From assembly GCA_938039305.1 (NCBI GenBank), contig CALHUZ010000479.1, forward strand, positions 1 to 15,530: a stretch of DNA of 15,530 nucleotides. Direction: 5' to 3'. Below the pieces are notes generated by a model. It had not been told where the DNA came from. It worked only from the letters and a program-made list of their open reading frames with translations, and searched no databases. Made by a program: the position numbers and the translations under genes. The stretch's first letter is position 1; every line of letters starts with the position of its first letter. The stretch comes from an uncultured Saprospiraceae bacterium. GTDB lineage: Bacteria; Bacteroidota; Bacteroidia; Chitinophagales; Saprospiraceae. Positions 1 to 8,204 of the stretch are shown here, piece by piece.

Positions 1-68
1 GCGTAGATATAAAACAAAGGTTTGTTTATCCATCTCCCAAACTCAAATGAAAAAATCGTCTTCAACAT
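1..68 (-). CDS. ABC transporter permease, N-terminus only (runs off left edge)
   Basis: An ATG at 66-68 on the minus strand opens a frame of 22 codons that stays open to the window edge. It begins MLKTIFSFEF and continues with an aromatic, basic stretch (GRWINKPLFYIY). A short amphipathic lead-in before a first membrane helix is typical of ABC-2 type permeases; in Bacteroidota these may be fused to an M1 aminopeptidase domain. The start lies 3 nt after the stop of the ABC ATPase, so the two are almost certainly co-transcribed and probably form one exporter. Only the first residues are visible, so the family assignment rests on context and on resemblance of the N-terminus from memory. No Shine-Dalgarno sequence is evident, which is normal for this phylum. 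Confidence 0.55.
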   Translation of the reverse strand, partial: MLKTIFSFEFGRWINKPLFYIY

Positions 69-71
69 ATC

Positions 72-947
72 TTATGATTTAAATCCATTGAGATAAGTGA
101 AGTATACATCTTGCAATTCGGCTGTAGCAGTATTAAATCCATCTGGCTGATGGTCTGCATACACGCGAAGATTCAGAGAATTGTCAGGGTTGTAAGAAGT
201 AGACAAGACTTGATAAGTCCCTGTAGCTGATTCAACTTCTTCTTTAGAAATCACCTTCGTCCATATGTGCCCCCCTAAATCTGATACAGCATCTAATGGT
301 GAACTCCTAAGTAAGATCTTTCCTTGATTCATGATGGCCATATCGTTACAGAGCTCTTGAACGTCTTCTACTATGTGCGTACTAAATATGACTATATGAT
401 CACTTCCGATCTCTCTAAGTACATTCAAGAAACGTCTTCGCTCTGCGGGATCAAGGCCCGCTGTTGGCTCATCAACTATAATCAACTTTGGATTATTGAG
501 AAGCATCTGAGCGATACCAAATCTCTGCTTCATACCCCCAGAGTAGCTTGAAACACTCTTCTTGCGCGCATCCATTAGATTAGTAATCTCAAGCAGATAC
601 TTAACCATCTCACCTCTTTCTTTCTTAGAGCTGATTCCCTTAAGAGTCGCGAAGTAGTTAAGAAGCTCTACAGCTGAAATATTAGGATAGACCCCAAACT
701 CTTGTGGCAAATACCCTAGCACCTTTCTTAACTCTATAGGTGACTCTCTTATGTCGAGATCATCTAATAAGATTGTTCCTTCGTCAGGGTCTTGAAGAGT
801 TGCTATGGTACGCATCATGGTAGACTTACCGGCGCCATTTGGCCCTAGTAGACCAAACATCCCGGTAGAGATGGTTAGATCTATATTATCTAAGGCTTTG
901 ACACCATTATCGTAAGTCTTGTTAAGGTTTGAGATATTCAGCTGCAT
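72..947 (-). CDS. ABC transporter ATP-binding protein
   Basis: This is the nucleotide-binding subunit of an ABC transporter, 291 residues, cytoplasmic face of the inner membrane. All catalytic motifs are present and in order: Walker A GPNGAGKST (35-43), Q-loop Gln82 (LPQE), signature YSGGMKQ (135-141), Walker B LIIVDEP (155-161), D-loop GLDP (164-167) and switch His191 (STH). The first ~215 residues are the ATPase; the last ~75 form an extra C-terminal region common in export-type (CcmA/drug-export-like) ATPases. The downstream gene starts 3 nt after the stop and looks like its permease. Substrate cannot be told from the sequence. An inverted repeat lies just before the start codon. The protein appears intact and functional. 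Confidence 0.93.
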   Translation of the reverse strand: MQLNISNLNKTYDNGVKALDNIDLTISTGMFGLLGPNGAGKSTMMRTIATLQDPDEGTILLDDLDIRESPIELRKVLGYLPQEFGVYPNISAVELLNYFATLKGISSKKERGEMVKYLLEITNLMDARKKSVSSYSGGMKQRFGIAQMLLNNPKLIIVDEPTAGLDPAERRRFLNVLREIGSDHIVIFSTHIVEDVQELCNDMAIMNQGKILLRSSPLDAVSDLGGHIWTKVISKEEVESATGTYQVLSTSYNPDNSLNLRVYADHQPDGFNTATAELQDVYFTYLNGFKS

Positions 948-956
948 GTTCTATCG

Positions 957-976
957 CTTGTCGTTGATAAGACAAG
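957..976 (-). promoter_or_regulatory. Small hairpin in the leader of the ABC ATPase gene
   Basis: CTTGTC (957-962) and GACAAG (971-976) are exact reverse complements separated by 8 nt. On the minus strand the hairpin ends 9 nt before the ATG at 945-947, so in mRNA it would sit over or against the ribosome-loading region. A 6-bp stem can arise by chance. The rest of the 154-bp spacer 948-1101 shows no convincing promoter or terminator to my eye. Confidence 0.25.
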
Positions 977-1101
977 ATATACAGAACCTTGTAGACCACA
1001 GAACGATTAGACTAATGCTTCTACGAAGACGACTAACGCAGATGGCATTTACGGAAGTGAACCACGTAATATCCTACAAACAGTGACTTCTAAGCAACCG
1101 A

Positions 1102-3240
1102 CTACTCCTTTATCTTTTTCTGAAGATTTGCATAAGACGCAGACTTCACTATGTCATCCACAATGGACGTCGCTTCACTGATATAGATATCTTGGGAAAC
1201 CCCTTCCTGCCATGCTTCAGCCCTCGCATCTTTCGCTTCTTGAGTGATCTCTGATTCGAAATCCATCTTCACAGGTCGGATTTTCAAGCCGGGTATAGGC
1301 TTATCAAAGATTTCACCATACTGATCAGCTTTAGCTTTAAGCTCATCGACGCGCTCCATGTACTTGTTCAGATCAAGCGGATACATCGTATTGTCCTTAT
1401 TATCCTTTAGCCAAGTAGCATACTCAGTGATCGCAGCAAACTCTTCACTCCCTTGTATGCGCATCGCACTCTTCTCCTTCAATTCTTCCTTGTTATCATA
1501 AGTCAAGACATCTTGACCATATTCAACCTCTTGTATCCTTGACCAAGCAAGTGCACTTTCATTCTCGCGTTCTCCTGTAGGAAGAAAGTCATATGAATCA
1601 GGAAGTGTAATATCTGGAAGAACACCCCTTAATTGTGTGGATTCTCCATTGACTCTATAGTATTTCTGTATCGTAAGCTTTATCTCACCTAATGGCTTGA
1701 CATCAGCATTGCCTCTGATGGCACGATCCAGATCTATAAAGTTCTGAACACTTCCCTTTCCGAAAGTCTGACTTCCTACGATTACTGCTCTTCCATAATC
1801 CTGCAATGCTCCAGCTACAATCTCTGAAGCAGATGCACTGAAGTTATTAACCAGGACTATCAGTGGACCATCATATATGACACTACTGTTGTCATCTTTA
1901 TGGATATAAGGTCTACGATCTTTAGATTTTACTTGAACGACTGGGCCTTGCTCGATAAAGAGGCCACTGATATCTATAGCATCTACAAGTGCGCCTCCCA
2001 GATTATCTCGAAGATCCAAAATAAGTCCATCCATTCCTTCGCTCTTTAGGCTGTCGATGAATGATGCGACATCCTTCGCACTACTATTGCCTTCTGGGCC
2101 ATCGAAACTATTGTAGAACATAGGAAGATCTATATACCCATAGTTTATGTCACTATCCTCCGTCTCTAACATGGCAGCTCGTGCTCTGGCTATCTCTAAG
2201 TTAATGACATCTCTTTCTATCTCTATATCGACTTGGCTTTCATCTTTCTTCTGGATCGTTAAAGTAACGTTAGTTCCTTTCGGCCCACGAATCAAAGTAA
2301 CTACATCATCGATACGCATACCAGTGATATCCACAGCTTGTTCTCCATCTTGTGCCACCTTAAGTATAAAGTCATTGACTTCAAGTCTTTCATCTTTCCA
2401 TACAGGCCCACCTGGCACTATGGAAACCACTTGAGTCAACTCTCCTACCGTCAATAACTGAGCGCCTATACCTTCTAACTTTCCACCCATCCTCATATTA
2501 AAGTCCTGCTTTCCTTTAGGACTGAAATACGCTGAGTGAGGATCATACTGTCTCGTGATCACATTAAGAAACTGCTCAAATCTGTCAGAACGACGTAGTT
2601 TTTCATAGTTCTCATACCACTTCTCATAAGCAGTAGCTATCTCTTCTCTCGCTTCTTTCTCAAGTTCTTCTTCTGACTTAGGCTCCTCATCCTTAACTGT
2701 CTTTTGAGCTTTTACTTTTTCCTCTAACTCCTGAAGAGTGTAGTACTTCAAGCGCTCTTCCCATCTTGCCCTCAGAGCCGCCTCATCCTCTTCGAAATCC
2801 AATTTCTCAAAGTCGATTTCTATCAATTCTGAATTGGAAAAATCAAATGGCTCAGCGAGGATCTCTGTATAGAAAGACTTCGTCTTCGCTATTTTACCAT
2901 CAATGATTTCCATCACCTTATCGAGAAATGACAGATCAAGAACCTTCAGATTATCATCTAATTCGTATCGATAAGACTCTAATTGAGCTATATCCTCTTT
3001 AACCAGAAATCTCTTTCTACCATCCACTACTTCAAGAAATTCATCAAAAATCTTCGCTGAGAAGTCATCGTTGATCTCTATCGGTTGAAGATGCGCTTGA
3101 CTCATGGCCAACATCACTGATTGAAGTATCACTTGCTCCTTTTCTGGAGACTGAACTACTTCTTGGTCTGTATAGAATATCGATGCAGCTCCTAAGGCTA
3201 CTACGGCAAGTATTATTTTAATCATTGTTCTATAGTTCAT
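1102..3240 (-). CDS. prc: Carboxy-terminal processing (tail-specific) protease, peptidase S41A
   Basis: This is a periplasmic Ser/Lys protease of the Prc/Tsp family, 712 residues, which recognises and cuts the C-terminal tails of envelope proteins. The N-terminus has a hydrophobic signal or anchor segment (about 7-23). It is followed by the Tsp N-terminal helical domain (about 40-245), a PDZ domain (about 250-335), the S41 catalytic core (about 365-550) and the C-terminal Tsp domain (about 555-700). The nucleophile is Ser470 in FSASASE (467-473). The general base is Lys495 in TFGKGSVQ. Asp481 in QDYGR sits in the conserved third position, with spacing (+11, +25) as in E. coli Prc. A very charged stretch (about 145-205) is probably coiled coil. 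The length is normal for the long Prc class. It is divergent from the TPR gene and lies 154 nt upstream of the ABC gene. Confidence 0.95.
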   Translation of the reverse strand: MNYRTMIKIILAVVALGAASIFYTDQEVVQSPEKEQVILQSVMLAMSQAHLQPIEINDDFSAKIFDEFLEVVDGRKRFLVKEDIAQLESYRYELDDNLKVLDLSFLDKVMEIIDGKIAKTKSFYTEILAEPFDFSNSELIEIDFEKLDFEEDEAALRARWEERLKYYTLQELEEKVKAQKTVKDEEPKSEEELEKEAREEIATAYEKWYENYEKLRRSDRFEQFLNVITRQYDPHSAYFSPKGKQDFNMRMGGKLEGIGAQLLTVGELTQVVSIVPGGPVWKDERLEVNDFILKVAQDGEQAVDITGMRIDDVVTLIRGPKGTNVTLTIQKKDESQVDIEIERDVINLEIARARAAMLETEDSDINYGYIDLPMFYNSFDGPEGNSSAKDVASFIDSLKSEGMDGLILDLRDNLGGALVDAIDISGLFIEQGPVVQVKSKDRRPYIHKDDNSSVIYDGPLIVLVNNFSASASEIVAGALQDYGRAVIVGSQTFGKGSVQNFIDLDRAIRGNADVKPLGEIKLTIQKYYRVNGESTQLRGVLPDITLPDSYDFLPTGERENESALAWSRIQEVEYGQDVLTYDNKEELKEKSAMRIQGSEEFAAITEYATWLKDNKDNTMYPLDLNKYMERVDELKAKADQYGEIFDKPIPGLKIRPVKMDFESEITQEAKDARAEAWQEGVSQDIYISEATSIVDDIVKSASYANLQKKIKE

Positions 3241-3307
3241 AAGTCCTCAGAAATGTATGCAGCAGAATTAGTGAGACCTGCGGACATACCTGCGAATAAA
3301 GATAACG

Positions 3308-3333
3308 TCACTATGAGCTAATAGTTATAGTGA
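3308..3333. repeat. Inverted repeat in the prc/TPR divergent spacer
   Basis: TCACTAT (3308-3314) and ATAGTGA (3327-3333) are exact reverse complements. A G-T and an A-T pair extend the stem inward to 9 pairs around an 8-nt loop. It is not followed by a gene end, so it is not a terminator. In the prc direction it would lie in the 5' leader, about 70-95 nt before the prc start. It could be a protein-binding site or an RNA hairpin; function is inferred only from position. Confidence 0.35.
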
Positions 3334-3406
3334 GTAGGCTTTTTGTCCATAAATCATTGTAAAAACCCTGAAATATAAGGCAAAGGGCAAGTGAAACAGC
3401 AAAAAG

Positions 3407-3438
3407 ATTGCCAATACCGAAAAGTAATGATAAATTTA
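3407..3438 (+). promoter_or_regulatory. Candidate Bacteroidota-type promoter for the TPR/barrel operon
   Basis: ATTG at 3407-3410 and TAAATTTA at 3431-3438 are separated by 20 nt. This matches the Bacteroidota TTG ... TAnnTTTG pattern except for the last base of the -7 box. Transcription would start about 10-15 nt before the ATG at 3458, giving a very short leader without a Shine-Dalgarno sequence, as is common in this phylum. The call is based only on motif and position. Confidence 0.35.
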
Positions 3439-3457
3439 CATATTAATATTTTCTCTT

Positions 3458-6451
3458 ATGTGTAAATCGTTTCTTTTCAGACAGTTACTTCTCATCGCTA
3501 CATTTGGCGTAAGCTTCATCCATCTGGGACAAAGTCAGCAAGAACTGTTCAATACTCGAGCCATCGACTTAGAGACAAGTCTATCTGAAGGCCTCTACCA
3601 TCATATCCTATCGACTATAGATCCATATCAGGACCTAATCAGTGCTCAAGAAGTCGATAAACACAAGGTGATCAGCCTACTTCATACGAGGTATCCAGAC
3701 CTCACTTATGAACTGGAGCGTACACCTAAGCAGACTATAGCTGGCAAAGAGATCTCTGCGCTATTCGTTCAGATCCTCAAGGAAGAGAGTTCTGCGGAGG
3801 TGCTCGATACTGATGATAGCTTCTGGGGGATTGTATCTGATACAGATCTGACACGAGACGAAGAAGCTGTATTTAAGTTTCTATATGCCTATGAGCTGTT
3901 CAAGCAGAAGAGATTCTCTGAAGCAGATAAGATATTTGAGAAGATCATAAAGGAGCGCAAAGGAGAATACGAGCATGCGTTCTACTACTCTGGATTAATA
4001 GCTCTGATGCAAAAGGACTATCAAAAAGCAGAGGACAACTTGAAGAAGATCGGCAAGAATGAAAAGCTTAAAGTTCAAACTCCATACTACTTAGCTGCAG
4101 CTCACTATGGAGAGAAGGATTATCAGACTGTCGTCAAATATTATGAACCTCGACTTAACGAGACCAACTTACATAACAAAGAAGGACTCACTAAGATCGT
4201 AGCCTACTCTCAATATAAGACTGGAGATTTTAATGGAGCAATCGCATCTATGCGGTTATTAGAAAACAATAGGGCACTCAGCCCAGAAGAGAACTATGTC
4301 TTAGGTATCGCTTATCAGAAAAGTGGAGATCAAGAATCTTCTTCTAAATACTTAAGCGATATAGCTTCTGTAGAAGGAACTATAGCAAGCAAAGCACAAT
4401 ATGAGCACGCACTTAACTTAGCGAATCAAGGAAATAACAAAGAAGCTTTAGCAAAATTTGAAGAGCTACTGACGTCTGGAGATTTTGACAAGGATGAGAT
4501 ACATTATAATCTCGCATTGCTCAATGGCCGAATGGAGAACCTTGATAAGCTTGCTTTTCATGCTACGAAACTTCTCAATGGCCACAAGAAAGATAAAGCA
4601 TTGACGATGATCACACAAGTGCTCGACAACATCGACAATGAAACAATCTATAAAAACCTAATCGGTCAGCTTAACGTATCGCTGAAGGACAAAACAGTTC
4701 TTAAGTCTTCATTGTACAACAAAGCAGTGATCGCCTTGTCTAGCAATCAAAAGGACAAAGCGACAGAATACCTTGATCTACTTGCTGACATAGATCCAAA
4801 ATCAGAAGAAAGCGGCCCAACAGCTGCATGGAGAGGTATCATGGCATATGATGACCAAAACTATAAGCAAGCGATCAGATTACTTTCTAATTATGAATCT
4901 ACAAGATCAGCAGACAAGCCACTTTCACAATTAGACTTTGATGTCGCTTACTTTCTTGGCTATAGCAACTTTAAATTAAAAAACCATTCTACTGCTCTTG
5001 GGTATTTCTCCAAAGCGATTGACTTAATCTCAGTTCAGAATGCCCCAGAAGAAAGCACAGTATATCTCAGGAAAGAAGAAGATCTAAATCTTCGTATCGG
5101 AGACAGTTACTTTTTAATTGATGAATATAAAAGTGCAGAGCGCGCTTACGCAAGAGCTATCAGTAAGAATGGCCAGAACAAAGACTATGCACTTTGGCAG
5201 ACAGCTACAATAGCCGAATTAGATAACAGACCATACGATCAAATATTGATACTTGACGAGATCATATCTGATCACCGCTCTGGCAAATACTACGATCGAG
5301 CAAGATTCAATACAGCCAATGCTTTATTTGCGATTCAAGAATACGATAAGGCTGCTACATTTTACAATCAAGTGATTGACTCCGAAGCACCTAATCGTCT
5401 AAGAGAAGAATCTACGATACAATTAGGACTCATCAGCGTCAATGCAGGAACATACGATCAAGCCGAGCAATACTTTAGAAAACTCATCGATCAGTCAAAA
5501 GATGAAGAGATCGTATATAGATCTAATCTTGCACTGAAAGAAATATACGCCGACTACACATACAATACAGACGCATACCTTGATCTAATCGCTACCGATG
5601 ATTCTGATAATGACGAAGTCGTCAATGCTTTATATCAATTAGCCTTAGAGAATTATGAAAAAGGAAAGATCGATGAGTCAATTGAGCAATGGAATAAACT
5701 TGTCAACGACTATCCTAATTCTGACCTCGTAGCTGAATCACAATTGATGCTTGGAAAAGCGTTTGAGATTGGCACTAATTGGGAAAGCGCTTACAATAAC
5801 TACATGGCGGCTACGGCACATACGGATCAGACAAAAAAACAACTCGCATTCACAAAGGCATCTAACATTACTTTTGAAAAGCAGAAAGACTATAAAAAAT
5901 ATCTTGAGGTTGTAGCTAGACAAAGCACGGCATTCCCTGAAGCTCAGCAAAGCACAGAAGATAGTTATCGAAGTGCACTGGCTTCTATAAAAACTGGAAA
6001 ACATGTCGAGTCTATCGAACTTTCTCGCCAAGCAATAGCAAACGCTGATTTAGACGCAAGTAAGAAAACAGAACTTGTTGCTACATTGACTGGAGACTTA
6101 GTACAAGCGCGTAATTGGGCGACACTTATCACTGCAAACCAGCAAAAGGAGATCAGTCAAATAACTAATAAAAACTCAAAGCTCATCTATCAAAGAGCTC
6201 TCGCATACTTTAATACTAACCAATTAGAAAATGCAAATAATGGTATCACAGATCATTATGATGTATTACTAGAAGAACCAGCATGGCTTGCAAAAGGCAT
6301 TCTGCTTGTAGCTGACATATTCATCCTTCAAGATGATAAAGATAGTGCTGCTGCTGCTCTTGAAGCATTGATAAGTTCTGAGGCTAGCATACCACCGACA
6401 TTAAAAGAGTCAGCCAAGGAAAAACTAAAAGAACTATCTCCACAAAATTAA
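3458..6451 (+). CDS. Large secreted tetratricopeptide-repeat protein
   Basis: This 997-residue protein starts with a clear Sec signal peptide (1-26, basic MCKSFLFRQ then a hydrophobic core, probable cleavage after GQS) and is otherwise soluble, so it is probably periplasmic. From about residue 135 to the C-terminus it is built of helical TPR and TPR-like repeats. The clearest units are near 140-200 (FKQKRFSEADKIFEKII), 310-345, 455-480, 495-525, 545-570, 620-645, 655-680, 725-755 and 945-975. The C-terminal segment near 945-975 (ILLVADIFILQDDKDSA) resembles the end of a family of ~1000-residue TPR proteins I recall from Bacteroidota. The barrel gene follows after 32 nt on the same strand, so the two probably form an operon and may work together at the outer membrane. 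No enzymatic domain is visible. The TPR fold call is firm; the function is unknown. Confidence 0.88.
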   Translation: MCKSFLFRQLLLIATFGVSFIHLGQSQQELFNTRAIDLETSLSEGLYHHILSTIDPYQDLISAQEVDKHKVISLLHTRYPDLTYELERTPKQTIAGKEISALFVQILKEESSAEVLDTDDSFWGIVSDTDLTRDEEAVFKFLYAYELFKQKRFSEADKIFEKIIKERKGEYEHAFYYSGLIALMQKDYQKAEDNLKKIGKNEKLKVQTPYYLAAAHYGEKDYQTVVKYYEPRLNETNLHNKEGLTKIVAYSQYKTGDFNGAIASMRLLENNRALSPEENYVLGIAYQKSGDQESSSKYLSDIASVEGTIASKAQYEHALNLANQGNNKEALAKFEELLTSGDFDKDEIHYNLALLNGRMENLDKLAFHATKLLNGHKKDKALTMITQVLDNIDNETIYKNLIGQLNVSLKDKTVLKSSLYNKAVIALSSNQKDKATEYLDLLADIDPKSEESGPTAAWRGIMAYDDQNYKQAIRLLSNYESTRSADKPLSQLDFDVAYFLGYSNFKLKNHSTALGYFSKAIDLISVQNAPEESTVYLRKEEDLNLRIGDSYFLIDEYKSAERAYARAISKNGQNKDYALWQTATIAELDNRPYDQILILDEIISDHRSGKYYDRARFNTANALFAIQEYDKAATFYNQVIDSEAPNRLREESTIQLGLISVNAGTYDQAEQYFRKLIDQSKDEEIVYRSNLALKEIYADYTYNTDAYLDLIATDDSDNDEVVNALYQLALENYEKGKIDESIEQWNKLVNDYPNSDLVAESQLMLGKAFEIGTNWESAYNNYMAATAHTDQTKKQLAFTKASNITFEKQKDYKKYLEVVARQSTAFPEAQQSTEDSYRSALASIKTGKHVESIELSRQAIANADLDASKKTELVATLTGDLVQARNWATLITANQQKEISQITNKNSKLIYQRALAYFNTNQLENANNGITDHYDVLLEEPAWLAKGILLVADIFILQDDKDSAAAALEALISSEASIPPTLKESAKEKLKELSPQN

Positions 6452-6483
6452 GAAGCCCTACCCTTCAATAAATTATTACCAAG

Positions 6484-8097
6484 ATGAAAATTATAAAAAT
6501 ATCAATTCTAATAATGATGGCCTCAACGATATGGGGACAAAAGCCATCACTGGATGATAGAGAAATATTGGTGCAGAAAGAATTTAGCACTGAGATATAC
6601 CAAGTGAATCCAATATTTGATTACGCTTCGATTATGGCTCCTAAAAGGTCAATTCACGATTTTTCAAGAGATACCTTAACGACTATATCTGCCTTCACTC
6701 CTGACATGGATGTTTCTATAAAGCCGATAGCATACAAAACAAACCCCTACAGCACAGGTCATAAAGGTTTTGTCAAATTAGACAAAGGAACCATTAACCC
6801 ATTGCATGCTCAAGGAGGATATGTCTATTCTGCACCTAACTACTTCAATATCACAGGAAGAGGAACTTATGACAACCGCAATGATAATGCTGAAACGAAT
6901 AAGACTATCAAAACAATAGATGCTGGTCTTGACATGGAGTACTACTTAACGAAAGAGGTTAAGACTGAGATAGGTATCCAATACAATCGCAATAGATATG
7001 GACTATATGGATCTCAAAACATAGTTTCTTCTTTAGAAGGACAACAAGAGACAGGGTTCAATACAGTATCAGCACAACTCGGTATCCAAACTTTCAAGAC
7101 AACTCCAGACAAGTGGAATTTCAGATTCCACACTGCAGTCATTCAGTGGAAGGATAGTCATACCGAGACATCTGAAACTAACATAACTGCACTCGGATCT
7201 GTAGAATATACAGTTAATGATGTATGGAATATCACTCTAACTCCTCAGTACACAACTTCACAAAGTGAAGAATTTGGCAATGGAAACATCCTCAAAGGAT
7301 CACTTGGTGTAGCATATAACATCAAGTCGTTTTATGCCCTTGCCGGAGTTAATGCTGATTATCTATCAGAAACCTTAAGATACTGGCCAGAAGTAGATTT
7401 AAGATGGCAAGTAGGACATGATACAGATATAAAAGTGAGGTCCACATCACAAGCATCTATATGGGGTGGATCAAGCTTAACTCGCTTAAACCCGTATGTA
7501 TCAGTGCCTCAATTGATGAATGATGTGCGTGACTATACATACGCCAGAAAGCTAAGCATGTCAGTACTCTCTTCTTTGCCTCGAGACTTTGATGTTGCAT
7601 TTGAGATAGGTTATAATCGAACCGAAGGAGATGCTAACTTTACCTTAGCAGCTTCAGACATTAGACTCTTTAGTTTTGACAAGGTTGATTATGACTTGAT
7701 GACTATAGCAACTCAAGTGAATAAAAGATTCTTAAATGATCAAGTTAATGTTGGATTGAAAGTTCAGTATAACAATTTCGCAGAAATGTCATCACAGTTA
7801 TTTCACAGACCAACAGTCATCTTTCAACCGATCGCCACTGCACACTTTATAAACAACAGACTCTCTATAACAGCCTCTGGCGTCATCAACAATCCACAAA
7901 CGTTCAATCAGTTTCCAGCTCTGAATACCGAATCAGGCTGGAGAAAGAACATCTCCTTGGCTGTAGGCTTTAAAGTGATCGATCAACTTAGTGTCAACTT
8001 GAATGCCGATAACGTACTTGATGATTCATATCAAGTATGGGATGGGTATGATAATTTTGGAAGAAATCTTTCAGGAGGACTTCTTTTCAAATTCTAA
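6484..8097 (+). CDS. Outer-membrane beta-barrel protein, TonB-receptor-like without a plug
   Basis: This 537-residue protein has a signal peptide (1-18, ending STIWG-Q). Residues ~25-100 form a non-barrel segment beginning DDREILVQKEF, which resembles the N-terminus of a Bacteroidota barrel family I recall (DREV..EKEY type). From about residue 105 alternating aromatic/polar strands form a barrel. The end is typical of outer-membrane proteins: NADNVLDDSYQVWDGY, then a final strand GLLFKF with terminal Phe, as in TonB-dependent receptors. There is no recognisable TonB plug domain or TonB box and the length is well below that of full receptors, so active TonB-coupled uptake is doubtful. It is the second gene of the TPR/barrel operon and is followed by a strong terminator. 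The ligand or partner is unknown. Confidence 0.85.
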   Translation: MKIIKISILIMMASTIWGQKPSLDDREILVQKEFSTEIYQVNPIFDYASIMAPKRSIHDFSRDTLTTISAFTPDMDVSIKPIAYKTNPYSTGHKGFVKLDKGTINPLHAQGGYVYSAPNYFNITGRGTYDNRNDNAETNKTIKTIDAGLDMEYYLTKEVKTEIGIQYNRNRYGLYGSQNIVSSLEGQQETGFNTVSAQLGIQTFKTTPDKWNFRFHTAVIQWKDSHTETSETNITALGSVEYTVNDVWNITLTPQYTTSQSEEFGNGNILKGSLGVAYNIKSFYALAGVNADYLSETLRYWPEVDLRWQVGHDTDIKVRSTSQASIWGGSSLTRLNPYVSVPQLMNDVRDYTYARKLSMSVLSSLPRDFDVAFEIGYNRTEGDANFTLAASDIRLFSFDKVDYDLMTIATQVNKRFLNDQVNVGLKVQYNNFAEMSSQLFHRPTVIFQPIATAHFINNRLSITASGVINNPQTFNQFPALNTESGWRKNISLAVGFKVIDQLSVNLNADNVLDDSYQVWDGYDNFGRNLSGGLLFKF

Positions 8098-8144
8098 TCG
8101 CTCAGAAATATGAGTACGCATATTTATTGAGTACTTAAAATTAT

Positions 8145-8192
8145 AAAAGGCAAAGGGCCTTGATCAAAATTGATCAAGGCCCTTTGCCTTTT
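8145..8192. terminator. Strong bidirectional intrinsic terminator, 23-bp perfect stem
   Basis: Bases 8145-8167 are the exact reverse complement of 8170-8192, with only AA (8168-8169) at the centre. The outer pairs are an A tract on the left and a T tract on the right (8189-8193), so the same hairpin ends with a U tract in either direction. It lies 47 nt after the barrel gene's stop and 12 nt from the stop of the convergent patatin gene, and it fits termination of both. The stem centre reads TTGATCAAAATTGATCAA, so the real loop is probably larger than 2 nt. A 7-bp direct repeat (TGAGTAC at 8111-8117 and 8128-8134) lies between the barrel stop and the hairpin. Confidence 0.93.
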
Positions 8193-8204
8193 TATTTTAC
8201 ACTA

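Larger units (their letters stand above)
3241..3457. other. Divergent intergenic region between prc and the TPR/barrel operon
   Basis: This 217-bp spacer separates two outward-facing genes, so it must carry the promoters of both. I see an inverted repeat at 3308-3333, a candidate plus-strand promoter at 3407-3438 and a copy of a word shared with the terminator at 8145-8192 (3373-3388, 15 of 16 bases). On the minus strand a TATATTTC sequence (complement of 3370-3377), with a TTTTTG about 22 nt upstream, could be the prc promoter; the spacing is slightly long. No small gene is evident. Confidence 0.5.

Noticed and set aside
324..551. Open frame of 75 codons on the plus strand inside the ABC ATPase gene
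   Set aside because: It is antisense to an intact, motif-complete ATPase and its translation resembles no family I know.
2147..2434. Open frame of 95 codons antisense to prc
   Set aside because: It covers the PDZ and catalytic coding region of prc, and its Ser/Thr-rich translation is typical of a shadow frame.
5738..6031. Open frame of 97 codons antisense to the TPR gene
   Set aside because: Cys/Phe-rich translation antisense to clear TPR coding; no upstream signals.
8111..8134. TGAGTAC direct repeat and AGTAC/GTACT pairing after the barrel gene
   Set aside because: The repeats are too short to be distinguished from chance, and termination is better explained by the hairpin at 8145-8192.
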